A stretch of DNA of 64,000 bases from JAWXUU01 sp044426085 (lineage in GTDB: Bacteria; Bacillota; Clostridia; Christensenellales; CAMQZB01), in contig JAWXUU010000004.1 in NCBI GenBank assembly GCA_044426085.1, forward strand, positions 78,902-142,901, read 5' to 3'. Positions 34,707 to 44,345 of the stretch are shown in pieces. Within the stretch, counting starts at the first letter, position 1. Each line of letters begins with the position of its first letter. Made by a program: the position numbers and the translations under genes. The notes beneath the pieces were generated by a model. That model saw only the letters and a list, made by a program, of their open reading frames with translations. It was not told the origin of the DNA and ran no database searches.

Positions 34707-35963
34707 TTAAAAAAGTTCCGCCAAATCTGACGCGTTTTCTATTTCTGCAAAGCTTGCGAATTTTTCTTCGCCCGTTTGCATGTTTTTCACTTTTGCACCA
34801 CCGTTTTCCGCTTCTTCGCCACCGATTATGCAAACAAAGCTTGCTGAAAGTTTATTTGCATACTTGAATTGTGCTTTGAAACTTCTTTCCATGTGGTCGT
34901 ATTCTGTTGCGAAACCCTTGCTTCTTAGCGATTGGGCAAGTTTTATTGCAAGTTGTTTTTCTTCTTTTGTTGCTACGATATATATTTCTGCATCGGCTGG
35001 TTTTTCAATTTGGATGTTGCAACTTTCCAAAAGCAACAACAATCTTTCAAGTCCCAAACCAAAACCGACAGCGTGGTTTGGTTTGCCACCGAGAATTTCA
35101 ATTAGTCCGTCATATCTGCCACCGCCACAAACTGTGCCTTTTGCACCGATGTTTTCAGAGACAAATTCGAAAACAGTTTTTGAATAATAATCAAGTCCGC
35201 GAACGATTCTTGGGTCGATTTCATATTCGATAATGCCATCGAGATAACCTTTCAAACTTTCGAAATGCGCCTTACAATCTTCGCAGATATAATCGAGAAT
35301 TGAAGGTGCGTTTTCGTTGATTTTGATGCAGTCTGGATTTTTGCAATCGAGAATTCTGAGTGGATTTTTTTCAAATCTATCACCGCATGTTCCACACATG
35401 TTTGGCAAATTTTCTTTGAAATAATCTTTTAGCGCTTTATTATATTTTTCGCGACAGTGTTTGCAACCTATGCTGTTGATTTTTAGCGACAGGTTGGTAA
35501 CTCCCAATTTTTTGAAAAAGGTTGATGCGAGAAGTATTGCTTCGGCATCCATACTTGGTGATGGCGAGCCATAGAATTCCGCACCGAATTGGTGATGTTC
35601 GCGAAGTCTGCCTTGTTGTGGTTTTTCATATCTGAAAACCGGTGTGAAATAATACATTTTGAGTGGCATTGCATCTGAATATAGCGAGTTTTCGATAAAA
35701 CTTCTGCCAACACCCGCTGTGCCTTCTGGTTTCAAAGTGATACTTCTGTCACCTTTATCTTGGAATGTATACATTTCTTTATTCACGATATCAGTTGTGT
35801 CGCCAACACCGCGCAAGAACAGTTCGGTATGTTCAAAAATCGGTGTTCTTATTTCTCTTGCACCAAATTCTCTTGCCGTTTCGCGTGCCACTTTTTCGAT
35901 ATAGTGCCATTTATACGATTCGTTTGGCAAGACATCTTTCGTGCCTTTTGGAATGTTTATCAT
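34707..35963 (-). CDS. hisS: Histidyl-tRNA synthetase
   Basis: A class II synthetase, 418 aa. It begins INIPKGTKDVLPNES, has motif 2 (FRYEKPQQGRLREHHQFGAE), the histidine-specific loops RGLDYYSKTVFEF and GRYDGLI, and a C-terminal anticodon-binding domain. A cysteine-bearing insertion (CKHCREK, CGTCGDR, CKNPDC, CEDC, about residues 165-215) may bind zinc; such inserts occur in clostridial HisRS. GGAG lies before the ATG. It lies 15 bp after hslU. Confidence 0.95.
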   Translation of the reverse strand: MINIPKGTKDVLPNESYKWHYIEKVARETAREFGAREIRTPIFEHTELFLRGVGDTTDIVNKEMYTFQDKGDRSITLKPEGTAGVGRSFIENSLYSDAMPLKMYYFTPVFRYEKPQQGRLREHHQFGAEFYGSPSPSMDAEAILLASTFFKKLGVTNLSLKINSIGCKHCREKYNKALKDYFKENLPNMCGTCGDRFEKNPLRILDCKNPDCIKINENAPSILDYICEDCKAHFESLKGYLDGIIEYEIDPRIVRGLDYYSKTVFEFVSENIGAKGTVCGGGRYDGLIEILGGKPNHAVGFGLGLERLLLLLESCNIQIEKPADAEIYIVATKEEKQLAIKLAQSLRSKGFATEYDHMERSFKAQFKYANKLSASFVCIIGGEEAENGGAKVKNMQTGEEKFASFAEIENASDLAELF

Positions 35964-35978
35964 GTGTTTGCTCCTATG

Positions 35979-37283
35979 CTAAATAATATATTTTTTCAAA
36001 TCCACTGCTTTTGCTTCTGATTTTATTCTTTCGCTTACGTATTTTTCGTCGATGATAACAATTTTTTCTTCGACGTTATCACCCGCGATGAAAGATTCGT
36101 CTTCCAAAAGGTTTTCAACAATTGTGTGAAGTCTTCTAGCTCCGATATCTTCGTGGCTGATGTTTTGGTTGTATGCTAAATTTGCGATTTCTTTGAGTCC
36201 ACTTTCTTCAAACTGCAATTTCACGTTTTCCACACCGAGAAGTGAGATATATTGCTTGATAATTGAGTTTTCCGGAACTGTCATTATCTTATAGAAATCT
36301 TCCTTTGATAGGCTTGATAAATCAACAGTGACAGGGAACCTGCCTTGAAGTTCTGGTATTAAATCTGAATATTTCGAGATGTGGAATGCACCCGCGGCAA
36401 TAAACAAGATATAGTCTGTTTTCACAGCGCCGTATTTTGTTATTACTGTTGAGCCTTCAACGATTGGCAAGATATCGCGTTGAACGCCTTCTCTTGAAAC
36501 GTTTGGACCTTGGTTGTTGCCACCGCCACAGATTTTGTCGAGTTCGTCGATAAATATTATACCTGTTGTTTGAGCACGGTTGATTGCTTCTTGGTTTATG
36601 CTGTCTTCATCGATAAGCTTTTCTGCTTCTTCCCCCGCCACGATTTTGAGAGCATCTTTAACTTTGACTTTTCTGCGTTTTTTCTTTTTTGGAAGAATTC
36701 CGCCAAACATGTCGCCAAGGTTAATTTCTCCGCCCATGCCGTTTTGGATTTCCATATTTTTTGGAGCGTCGTTAACTTCAACTTCGATTTGCATGTCGTC
36801 ATACTTGCCATCTTTGATATCTTGGATTACGTCTTTTGTGAGTTCTTCCATGTTCACATCAACCATATTTTTGCTTTTTGACTTGGCAATGGCTGTTGAA
36901 ATTTTTCTTAGGCTGGTTTCTTGTGCTTTTTCGAAAACTTCTTCTGTTCTTTCCTTTTTCACCATTCTGACTGCTGATTCAACAAGGTCTTTCACCATTG
37001 ATTCGACATCTCTTCCGACATAGCCGACTTCGGTGAATTTTGTTGCTTCCACTTTGATAAAAGGTGCGCCCACTATTTTTGCGAGCCTTCTTGCAATCTC
37101 CGTTTTGCCAACACCTGTTGGACCTTTCATGATGATGTTTTTTGGAGTGATTTCTTCTTGCAAAACTTCTGGAAGTTGAGATCTTCTGTATCTGTTTCTT
37201 AGCGCAATTGCAACAACTTTTTTTGCTTTGTCTTGACCGATTATATACTTATCTAGCTGATTTACTATTTCTTTTGGAGTCAT
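35979..37283 (-). CDS. hslU: ATP-dependent protease ATPase subunit HslU
   Basis: The AAA+ unfoldase that feeds HslV, 434 aa. Walker A is GPTGVGKTE, Walker B is IIFIDELDKI, and the charged intermediate domain (about residues 110-235) is present with many Lys and Glu. The ATG at 37283 follows five G and overlaps the hslV stop by 4 bp. Confidence 0.96.
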   Translation of the reverse strand: MTPKEIVNQLDKYIIGQDKAKKVVAIALRNRYRRSQLPEVLQEEITPKNIIMKGPTGVGKTEIARRLAKIVGAPFIKVEATKFTEVGYVGRDVESMVKDLVESAVRMVKKERTEEVFEKAQETSLRKISTAIAKSKSKNMVDVNMEELTKDVIQDIKDGKYDDMQIEVEVNDAPKNMEIQNGMGGEINLGDMFGGILPKKKKRRKVKVKDALKIVAGEEAEKLIDEDSINQEAINRAQTTGIIFIDELDKICGGGNNQGPNVSREGVQRDILPIVEGSTVITKYGAVKTDYILFIAAGAFHISKYSDLIPELQGRFPVTVDLSSLSKEDFYKIMTVPENSIIKQYISLLGVENVKLQFEESGLKEIANLAYNQNISHEDIGARRLHTIVENLLEDESFIAGDNVEEKIVIIDEKYVSERIKSEAKAVDLKKYII

Positions 37284-37828
37284 GCTTTTTCCCCCACTGT
37301 TTCTATTGTTAGGTTGCTGTTTGTGAAAACACAAATTTCACCCGCCACAAGAAGTGCTTTTGTTGCGACTTCTTTTGCTGATAATGTCGTTTCTGAAATC
37401 AATGCTTTCGCAGCAGCAAGGGCATAATTCCCACCGCTTCCAATCGCACAAACATCGTCTGGTTGAATAACTTCACCCGTGCCCGAAAGCACAAGCATTT
37501 CATCCTTGTTTGCAACAATCATCATCGCTTCAAGCTTGCGCATCATTTTATCTTGACGCCAAAGCATAGCAACTTCCACCGCGGCACGCATGAGATTGCC
37601 AGAGTATTTTTTAAGCATGCCTTCGAATTTTTCCGAAAGTGCAAACGCATCGGCAACCGAGCCCGCAAAGCCTGTGATGACTTCGCCGTTATATATTCTT
37701 CTCACTTTTATCGCGTTGTTTTTGAAAACTACGCTTTGACCCATTGTCACTTGCCCATCACCGACGATAGCAGTTTCGCCATCGCGTTTCACGGCACAAA
37801 TGGTTGTTCCTTTAAGTTCAATTGGCAT
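37280..37828 (-). CDS. hslV: ATP-dependent protease peptidase subunit HslV
   Basis: The proteasome-beta-like peptidase, 182 aa from the ATG at 37828 (CAGGAGAATATT before it). GTTICAVKRDG gives the catalytic threonine after removal of about seven residues, as in Bacillus ClpQ; the GDGQVTMGQ and GSGGNYALAA motifs are intact. trmFO-hslV-hslU is a conserved Firmicutes order; codY, often next, is absent here. Confidence 0.95.
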   Translation of the reverse strand: MPIELKGTTICAVKRDGETAIVGDGQVTMGQSVVFKNNAIKVRRIYNGEVITGFAGSVADAFALSEKFEGMLKKYSGNLMRAAVEVAMLWRQDKMMRKLEAMMIVANKDEMLVLSGTGEVIQPDDVCAIGSGGNYALAAAKALISETTLSAKEVATKALLVAGEICVFTNSNLTIETVGEKA

Positions 37829-37856
37829 AATATTCTCCTGTTTATTGCTGATTTTT

Positions 37857-39161
37857 TTACAGCTGATTTTCAATTATTTTTTCTATTATAGCAAGTGATT
37901 TTTCTGCTGTTTTAAGGTATCTTTCTTGCTTATTTCTTATCATTCTGAATTCCGCCATTTCGATTATTCCAAAGTTGGCATTCATTGGCTGAAAATTCTT
38001 GTTTTCTGTTCCGATATACTGCACAAGTGCACCAATCATCGTTTGATTTCCAAAGTCGATTGCGCTTTTGTTTTGCAATGTTTGGTGAATTTGCAACGCG
38101 CAAATAAGTCCGCTCATCGCTGATTCCACATACCCTTCCACACCAGTGATTTGACCTGCGAAGTACAAGTTGTTTGCACTTTTAAACTTCACGCCGTGGT
38201 CAAGCAAATTTGGGGCGTTGATATATGAATTTCTGTGCATCACGCCATACTTGACAAATTCTGCATTTTTCAAGGCGGGTATCATAGAAAACACACGTTT
38301 TTGTTCGCCAAACTTCAAGTTTGTTTGGAAACCAACCATGTTATATAAGTCGCCGTTTGCGTTTTCCTTTCGCATTTGGACAACAGCATAAGGGCGATTG
38401 CCTTCTCTGTCTCTAAGTCCCACAGGTTTTAGTGGGCCGAAACGGATTGTGTCTTCTCCCCTTGACGCCATGATTTCAATTGGCATGCAACTTTCGAAAA
38501 TCTCTTTTTTTTCAAAGACATGCAAATCTGCCCTTTCCGCAGAAATCAAGTTTTGATAGAAATTTTGATATTCTTCCTTGTTCATTGGCAAGTTTAGATA
38601 GTCGCCGTCGCCTTCGCCTTTGTCGTATCTGTCTTGGAAAAAAGCTGAGTTCATATCCACAGAATCAAACTTGATAATTGGGCTTGCGGCATCAAAAAAG
38701 TGCAAATCACCGCCCGTGAGGTTCATGATGTTTTCATAAAGTTTCCCACTTGTTAGCGGTCCTGTTGCAATTATTGTTATGCCGTCGGGGATTTCTGTTA
38801 TTTCGCCGTGGATAATTTCCACGTTTTCTAGCGATTTGATTTTTTCAGTTACAAGTTCACTATATTTTTCCCGATCAACAGCAAGCGCACCGCCCGCGCC
38901 GACTTTTGTTTGGTCGGCACACTTGATTGTTATGCTGTCTAATCTTCGCATTTCTTCTTTCAAAAGTCCGCAAGCACCCGTGATTGCGTTTGATTTCAAC
39001 GAGTTTGAACACACAAGCTCACAAAGCCCTGAAAGTGAATGTGCTTCTGAAAACTTCAATGGTTTCTGTTCGAACAGCCTTACTTTGTATCCGCGCTTGG
39101 CAAGTTGCCAAACCGCTTCGGAGCCCGCAAGTCCGCCACCTATTACATTTATTATTGACAT
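37857..39161 (-). CDS. trmFO: tRNA (uracil-54-C5)-methyltransferase, folate-dependent
   Basis: A flavoprotein that makes ribothymidine at position 54 of tRNA using methylenetetrahydrofolate. The 434-aa protein starts with the FAD motif INVIGGGLAGSEAVWQLAKR and has GVEGYVESAMSGLICA near the C-terminus and SLSGLCELVCSNSLKS. It lies between topA and hslV. Confidence 0.95.
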   Translation of the reverse strand: MSIINVIGGGLAGSEAVWQLAKRGYKVRLFEQKPLKFSEAHSLSGLCELVCSNSLKSNAITGACGLLKEEMRRLDSITIKCADQTKVGAGGALAVDREKYSELVTEKIKSLENVEIIHGEITEIPDGITIIATGPLTSGKLYENIMNLTGGDLHFFDAASPIIKFDSVDMNSAFFQDRYDKGEGDGDYLNLPMNKEEYQNFYQNLISAERADLHVFEKKEIFESCMPIEIMASRGEDTIRFGPLKPVGLRDREGNRPYAVVQMRKENANGDLYNMVGFQTNLKFGEQKRVFSMIPALKNAEFVKYGVMHRNSYINAPNLLDHGVKFKSANNLYFAGQITGVEGYVESAMSGLICALQIHQTLQNKSAIDFGNQTMIGALVQYIGTENKNFQPMNANFGIIEMAEFRMIRNKQERYLKTAEKSLAIIEKIIENQL

Positions 39162-39208
39162 TATTTTCCTTTTATTTCGTATTGTTTTTAGTATTTTATT
39201 TTAATAGT

Positions 39209-41530
39209 TTATTCGTCTTTAGGAGTGATATCAACTTCGTAGTCACAGCCCTTATTGGTGCATCTGATAAACTTGCCCGCCTTGGTTTCTTTCACCACAG
39301 TGAATGTGCCACAAGTTGGGCATTTGTCGCCCGTTGGGATATCCCAGCTGATGAAGTTGCAATCTGGATAGCCTGCACAGCCATAGAAGATTTTGCCTGT
39401 TTTGCTTTTTCTTTGCGATACATCTTTTCCGCAGAATGGGCATTTTGCAACGGGTTTCGCCATTGATTTTATCGCCTTACATTCTTCGTTTGTGCACGCG
39501 AGGAAGTTGCCGTATCTGCCTTTTTTGACAGTCATATCGCTTCCGCATTTTTCGCATTTTTCATCCGTTTTGATAACTTCGCCATCGAGTGGTTTGATGT
39601 TTTTGCATTCTGGATAGTTTGGGCACGCAAGGAATTTTCCGTATCTTCCTGTTCGAACAATCATGTTTGCACCGCATTTTTCACAGATGACGTCGGAAAT
39701 GTTTTCCTTAGTTTGCTTTTTAAATCCGCATTCTTTATCTTCGCATTGAATGTATTTGCCGAATTTTGATGATTTTTCAAGCAACATTTTTCCGCATTGT
39801 GGGCAAAGTTCACCCGTTTCGATACGCTCTGTTTGGGCGATTTGGATTTTTTCCATCATTGGTTCGTAGAAATCTTTAATGATTGCTTTCCAATCTGCGC
39901 CGTCTTGTTCGACAGTGTCAAGTTTTTCTTCAACTTCCGCTGTGAAAAGTGGGTTCATGATATCGGCAAAGTGCTTTTCCAAAAAGTCTGTCACCAATTC
40001 GGCAACTTCTGTTGGAACGATGAATTTTTTATCTTTATATGTGTATTGTCTTTTAAGTAGAACTGTCAAAATGGCAGCGTAGGTGCTTGGTCGTCCGATG
40101 CCTTTTTCTTCGAGAAGTTTAATAAGTGTTGCGTCGGTATATCTCGCTGGCGGTTTTGTGAATTTTTGTTCGCTTAAAAGTTGTGCAAGGTATGTTTCGT
40201 TGCCACTTTCAAGGTTAGGAAGATATGCATTTTCGCCGTCTTCATCTTCTTTTTCTTCAACTTTTTGCTTGCCTTGTGCTTTCAAATACCCTTCGAACAC
40301 CAAGATTTTACCGCTGAATTTGAATGCGTATTCACCCGCGTTGATTTCGCCGTTGAGAGTGTCGTATACGGCGGGTGTCATTTGGCTTGATATGAATTTT
40401 TCATATATGAGTTTATAAAGACGCAATTGATTTCTATCGAGTTTGCCTTCTAGTGATTTTGGCGTTCTTGCAATGGAAACTGGGCGGATTGCTTCGTGGG
40501 CGTCTTGTGCGTTTTTCTTGTTTTTGAAATAGTTTGGTTTTTCAGGCAAAAATTCCTTGCCAAACATTTTGCCAATCGCTTCTCTCACTTCAACAAGCGC
40601 TTCATCGGCAACACGAACAGAGTCGGTTCTGATGTACGTTACAAGTGCAACGTGACCTTCGCCTTCCATGTTGATACCTTCATAAAGCTGTTGTGCAACA
40701 CGCATTGTGATATCTGAAGACATTCCAAGGCGGTTTGAAGCTTCTTGTTGCATAGAACTTGTTGTGAATGGTGGTGGGGCATAAGATTTTGATTGTGCCC
40801 TTTTGATATTGCCACAAATCCATTTTTCTTTTGATACTAAGCTTTTGATTTCTTCCGCTTCTGCAGTTGTTTTAACAGTGATTTTCTTGCCGTTTTTCTT
40901 AGATAAAACCGCTTTGAATTGCTTTTTCGCTTCGGGTTTTTCCGTTAGCATTGCTGTGAGAACGTGGTATTCTTCCTTTTTGAATGCTCTTATTTCTTTT
41001 TCCCTTTCCACCACAAATTTAAGCGCCACTGATTGCACCCTACCAGCAGAAAGTTTGCCTGAAATTTTCTTGCACAAAAGTGGAGAAAGTTTGTAGCCAA
41101 CAAGTCTGTCGAGCACGCGTCTTGCTTGTTGCGCGTCTACTAGGTTTTGGTCGATTTCCCTTGGTGAAAGGAGTGCTTGATTCACTGCTTTTTCTGTGAT
41201 TTCGTTGAAAACTATTCTATTTTTTTGGTCTAGTGGCAATTTTAGCGCTTGCGCAAGATGCCAACTGATTGCTTCACCTTCACGGTCGGGATCGGTCGCG
41301 AGAAGGACTTCTTCCGCTTTTGCCGCTTGGGTTTTCAATGTTTTCACAATGTCTTTCTTGCTTTGGTTTATCACATATTTAGGGGTGAAATCTCCCTTCA
41401 CATCTATTCCGAGTGTGCTTTCGGGAAGATCGCGAATGTGCCCTGCTGATGCGATAACCTTATACTTTTTGCCGAGATATTTTTCAATTGTTTTTGCTTT
41501 CGTTGGTGATTCCACGATTACTAATTTCAT
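39209..41530 (-). CDS. topA: DNA topoisomerase I
   Basis: A type IA topoisomerase that relaxes negative supercoils, 773 aa. It has the Toprim domain (VIVESPTKAKTIEKYLG and ATDPDREGEAISWHL) and the catalytic tyrosine in VTYIRTDSVR. The C-terminus carries five zinc-ribbon modules with pairs of CxxC (CPQC, CEKC, CEKC, CPFC, CPTC), from about residue 585. It follows dprA by 70 bp. Confidence 0.97.
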   Translation of the reverse strand: MKLVIVESPTKAKTIEKYLGKKYKVIASAGHIRDLPESTLGIDVKGDFTPKYVINQSKKDIVKTLKTQAAKAEEVLLATDPDREGEAISWHLAQALKLPLDQKNRIVFNEITEKAVNQALLSPREIDQNLVDAQQARRVLDRLVGYKLSPLLCKKISGKLSAGRVQSVALKFVVEREKEIRAFKKEEYHVLTAMLTEKPEAKKQFKAVLSKKNGKKITVKTTAEAEEIKSLVSKEKWICGNIKRAQSKSYAPPPFTTSSMQQEASNRLGMSSDITMRVAQQLYEGINMEGEGHVALVTYIRTDSVRVADEALVEVREAIGKMFGKEFLPEKPNYFKNKKNAQDAHEAIRPVSIARTPKSLEGKLDRNQLRLYKLIYEKFISSQMTPAVYDTLNGEINAGEYAFKFSGKILVFEGYLKAQGKQKVEEKEDEDGENAYLPNLESGNETYLAQLLSEQKFTKPPARYTDATLIKLLEEKGIGRPSTYAAILTVLLKRQYTYKDKKFIVPTEVAELVTDFLEKHFADIMNPLFTAEVEEKLDTVEQDGADWKAIIKDFYEPMMEKIQIAQTERIETGELCPQCGKMLLEKSSKFGKYIQCEDKECGFKKQTKENISDVICEKCGANMIVRTGRYGKFLACPNYPECKNIKPLDGEVIKTDEKCEKCGSDMTVKKGRYGNFLACTNEECKAIKSMAKPVAKCPFCGKDVSQRKSKTGKIFYGCAGYPDCNFISWDIPTGDKCPTCGTFTVVKETKAGKFIRCTNKGCDYEVDITPKDE

Positions 41531-41600
41531 ATATTTTCACCTATTCAATAATTTATTTTTGCCCGCGCCACTTTGCACTGCATGGTGGGTTGGGTCTTTT

Positions 41601-42689
41601 TTAAAAGTTACGTTTTTGATATCTGTTGCTTCCAATATTGGAAATTATGCCCTTTGCTTCAAGCATCATAAGTTTTGAAAGCAAGATATGCGGTTGGATT
41701 TCTAACCCTTCGGAAATTTCCGAGATATGGTTTTTGCCTTGTTCAATCATGGCGAGAATTTCTTCTTCCGTTTGATCAACGGCGATTGTTTTTGTTTGGC
41801 TTGCGAATGTGTATTCCAATCTTAGGATATCAAAGATTTGTTTTTCGTCCACCAATGCTTCGGCGTATCTTTTTGCAATCAGTGCATTTGCACCTTTGCT
41901 TGCGTTTGAAAGAACGCTTCCTGGAACTGCAAAAACTTCTTTGCCATATTCAAGCGCTTGGCTTGCGATTTCCAAACTTGAACTTGCGCCCTCCGCTTCT
42001 GCAATAACGACCACATGCGACAACCCTGCGAATATGCGATTGCGCATTGCATAATGATATTTTTGTGGGGTCACGTTTGGTCGGTGTTCCGATAAAATTA
42101 TGCCGTTCTTGCTCGCTTTTTTTGCGATGTCTTTATTTATGCTTGGCACGATTTTATCAATGCCACCCGCTGTTATTATTGCGATTGTACCTTGGTCGTC
42201 CACCACGCAATCAATCACGCTTCTGTCGATTCCGTCCGATACGCCAGATGCAATCACAACGCCTTTTTCAATGAGTTTGGAAACGAATTTGTTTGTGACA
42301 TCTGTGCCGTATATTGTGGAATATCGCGTGCCTGTGAAGGTTACGATTTCAGAATTGAGCAGTTTTATGTTGCCACGATAATAAAGGCAAAGTGGTGGCT
42401 CGTAGATTTCTTTTAAAAGCGCTGGATAATCAAAGCTTGACAATGTTACAACTTCGCAATCAAGCGATTCAAGTTCTTCTTGCAAAATCTTTTGCGACAG
42501 CGGTGAAAAGGCAAGCTGAACTTTCTTTATCAAGTCGGTTTTCAAAAAATCCACTTGGTCGATACAAGAATTTTCATACAGCTCGCTTGGGTTTTCGAAC
42601 ATGGCAAGCAATTTATGCTTTTTGCCAAGCGATATGCCGTTTATCATGTCTATTGTGAGAATTGCGAGTTCATCTTTTGAAAAGTTCAC
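41601..42689 (-). CDS. dprA: DNA-processing protein DprA
   Basis: Loads RecA on incoming single-stranded DNA in transformation. The 362-aa protein has the Rossmann motifs TGTRYSTIYG, ASGVSDGIDRSV and EHRPNVTPQKYHYAMRNRI, and a C-terminal winged helix (about residues 295-355). It uses a GTG start that overlaps the comM stop (GTGA). The GGGGTGGGACA before it is a good ribosome site. Confidence 0.94.
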   Translation of the reverse strand: MNFSKDELAILTIDMINGISLGKKHKLLAMFENPSELYENSCIDQVDFLKTDLIKKVQLAFSPLSQKILQEELESLDCEVVTLSSFDYPALLKEIYEPPLCLYYRGNIKLLNSEIVTFTGTRYSTIYGTDVTNKFVSKLIEKGVVIASGVSDGIDRSVIDCVVDDQGTIAIITAGGIDKIVPSINKDIAKKASKNGIILSEHRPNVTPQKYHYAMRNRIFAGLSHVVVIAEAEGASSSLEIASQALEYGKEVFAVPGSVLSNASKGANALIAKRYAEALVDEKQIFDILRLEYTFASQTKTIAVDQTEEEILAMIEQGKNHISEISEGLEIQPHILLSKLMMLEAKGIISNIGSNRYQKRNF

Positions 42690-44224
42690 TGTCCCACCCC
42701 TTTCACGAAATATTTTCGGTCTAGCGTTCTATAACCAATCGCTTCGGCGATGTGTTGCGGCATGATATCCGCGCAGTTATCAAGGTCGGCAATGGTTCTT
42801 GCCACTCTTATGATTCGCGTTCTGCCACGCATTGAAAGGTTCAAATTTTCAAACGCCATTTTCAAAATTGATTCGCATTCTTCACTTAGTGTGCAGAATT
42901 TTGCAATCTCTTTATCTGATATTTCTGAGTTTGTTTTTTCGTTTGTGGCTGTATACCTGTTTGCTTGGATTTCTCTTGCTTTTTCCACGCGCGATTTGAC
43001 AACACTGCTCTTTTCGCTTTTTTCGTTTTTCAAGATTTCGTCGTATTCAATGGAATCAACTTCCACTTGGATATCAATTCTGTCAAGCAGTGGCCCTGAA
43101 AGCTTTGCAAGATATTTTGAAATCTGACTTGTTGTGCATCTGCACGGCTTTGACGAACCAAAATTTCCACATGGGCATGGGTTCATGCTTGCAACAAGCA
43201 TAAAGTTTGCAGGATACATTGCTTTTTGATTTGCTCTTGCAACGGAAATAACCCTATCTTCAAGTGGTTGGCGGAGTGCTTCAATCGTTTGGCGATTATA
43301 TTCTGGAAGTTCATCCAAGAAAAGCACGCCGTGGGTTGCAAGGCTGATTTCACCCGGCATTGCGTTTGTGCCACCACCGCAAAGTGCTGGCGTTGTTGCC
43401 GTGTGGTGTGGCGTTCTGAAAGGGCGCTGAGTTATTATGCCCACGCTTGAATCTAGCGTGCCGGAAATTGAATGGATTTTTGTTATTTCCAATGCTTCGC
43501 TTGGGCGAAGGGTTGGCATGATTGATGGCAAACATTTTGCAAGCATGGTTTTGCCCATACCAGGAGCGCCAACAAAAAGCAAGTTGTGTCCGCCCGCAAC
43601 GGCGATTTCCATCGCACGCTTTGCAATTATTTGGCCTTTAACTTGGGATAGGTCTCGCGGGAATTCTTCCTGTTCAACTATTTGAGAAAACTCCCTTTGC
43701 ACTGCTTTTTTTATTGGTTTTTCACCGTTTAGATGCCCAACCAAGCCGTGAAGTGATTTCACCGCATAAACTTCTATGCCTTCGATATAACTTGCTTCGT
43801 TCACGTTATCAACGGGGATAACGAATTTTTTATAGCCGTGTTCCTTTGCAGAAATTATTATTGGCAGTATGCCACGGACGCCGTTTATTCCGCCGTCAAG
43901 TGAAAGTTCGCCAACAAAAATTGTTTCTTCATCGGTTTTCACAACGTTTGTCGCACTGAGAATGCCAACCGCGATTGGCAAGTCGAAAAATGTGCCTTCT
44001 TTTTTCTTATCTGCGGGGGAAAGGTTTATTGTGACTTTTTGCTGTCTTGCCTTATATCCGCTGTTTTCTATTGCTGTTTTCACGCGTTCTTTTGATTCGC
44101 GAACTGATGAATCGGGAAGTCCAACCAAGTTGAATGCTGGCATGCCCATTGCGACATTCACTTCGACAGTTATTTCATATCCTTCGATACCAAAAAGCCC
44201 AAATGTCTTGATTCTTGACAACAT
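42686..44224 (-). CDS. comM: ComM/YifB-family AAA+ ATPase
   Basis: A magnesium-chelatase-like AAA+ helicase that helps branch migration of transformed DNA. The 512-aa protein has an N-terminal Lon-type domain (GLPDSSVRESKERVKTAIEN), Walker A GAPGMGKTMLAK, FLDELPEYNRQTIEALRQPL and a Cys cluster CPCGNFGSSKPCRC. The ATG at 44224 follows GGAGGGAAGAAAT; a GTG 15 bases upstream lies within that site. It heads comM-dprA-topA. Confidence 0.95.
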   Translation of the reverse strand: MLSRIKTFGLFGIEGYEITVEVNVAMGMPAFNLVGLPDSSVRESKERVKTAIENSGYKARQQKVTINLSPADKKKEGTFFDLPIAVGILSATNVVKTDEETIFVGELSLDGGINGVRGILPIIISAKEHGYKKFVIPVDNVNEASYIEGIEVYAVKSLHGLVGHLNGEKPIKKAVQREFSQIVEQEEFPRDLSQVKGQIIAKRAMEIAVAGGHNLLFVGAPGMGKTMLAKCLPSIMPTLRPSEALEITKIHSISGTLDSSVGIITQRPFRTPHHTATTPALCGGGTNAMPGEISLATHGVLFLDELPEYNRQTIEALRQPLEDRVISVARANQKAMYPANFMLVASMNPCPCGNFGSSKPCRCTTSQISKYLAKLSGPLLDRIDIQVEVDSIEYDEILKNEKSEKSSVVKSRVEKAREIQANRYTATNEKTNSEISDKEIAKFCTLSEECESILKMAFENLNLSMRGRTRIIRVARTIADLDNCADIMPQHIAEAIGYRTLDRKYFVKGVGQ

Positions 44225-44270
44225 ATTTCTTCCCTCCACAACAAATTATTTGTTTCTTATTATTCATACA

Positions 44271-44300
44271 ATTATATCACATTATTAGGACAGCTTGCAA
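44271..44300 (-). promoter_or_regulatory. Probable promoter of comM
   Basis: On the minus strand TTGCAA (44300-44295), an 18-bp spacer and TATAAT (44276-44271). The -35 box lies within the left arm of a perfect 12-bp hairpin (44290-44318), so hairpin and promoter overlap. Confidence 0.55.
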
Positions 44301-44345
44301 GTGTTTCTTGCAAGCTGTTTTTAGAACTACTCTAATCTATTTAAA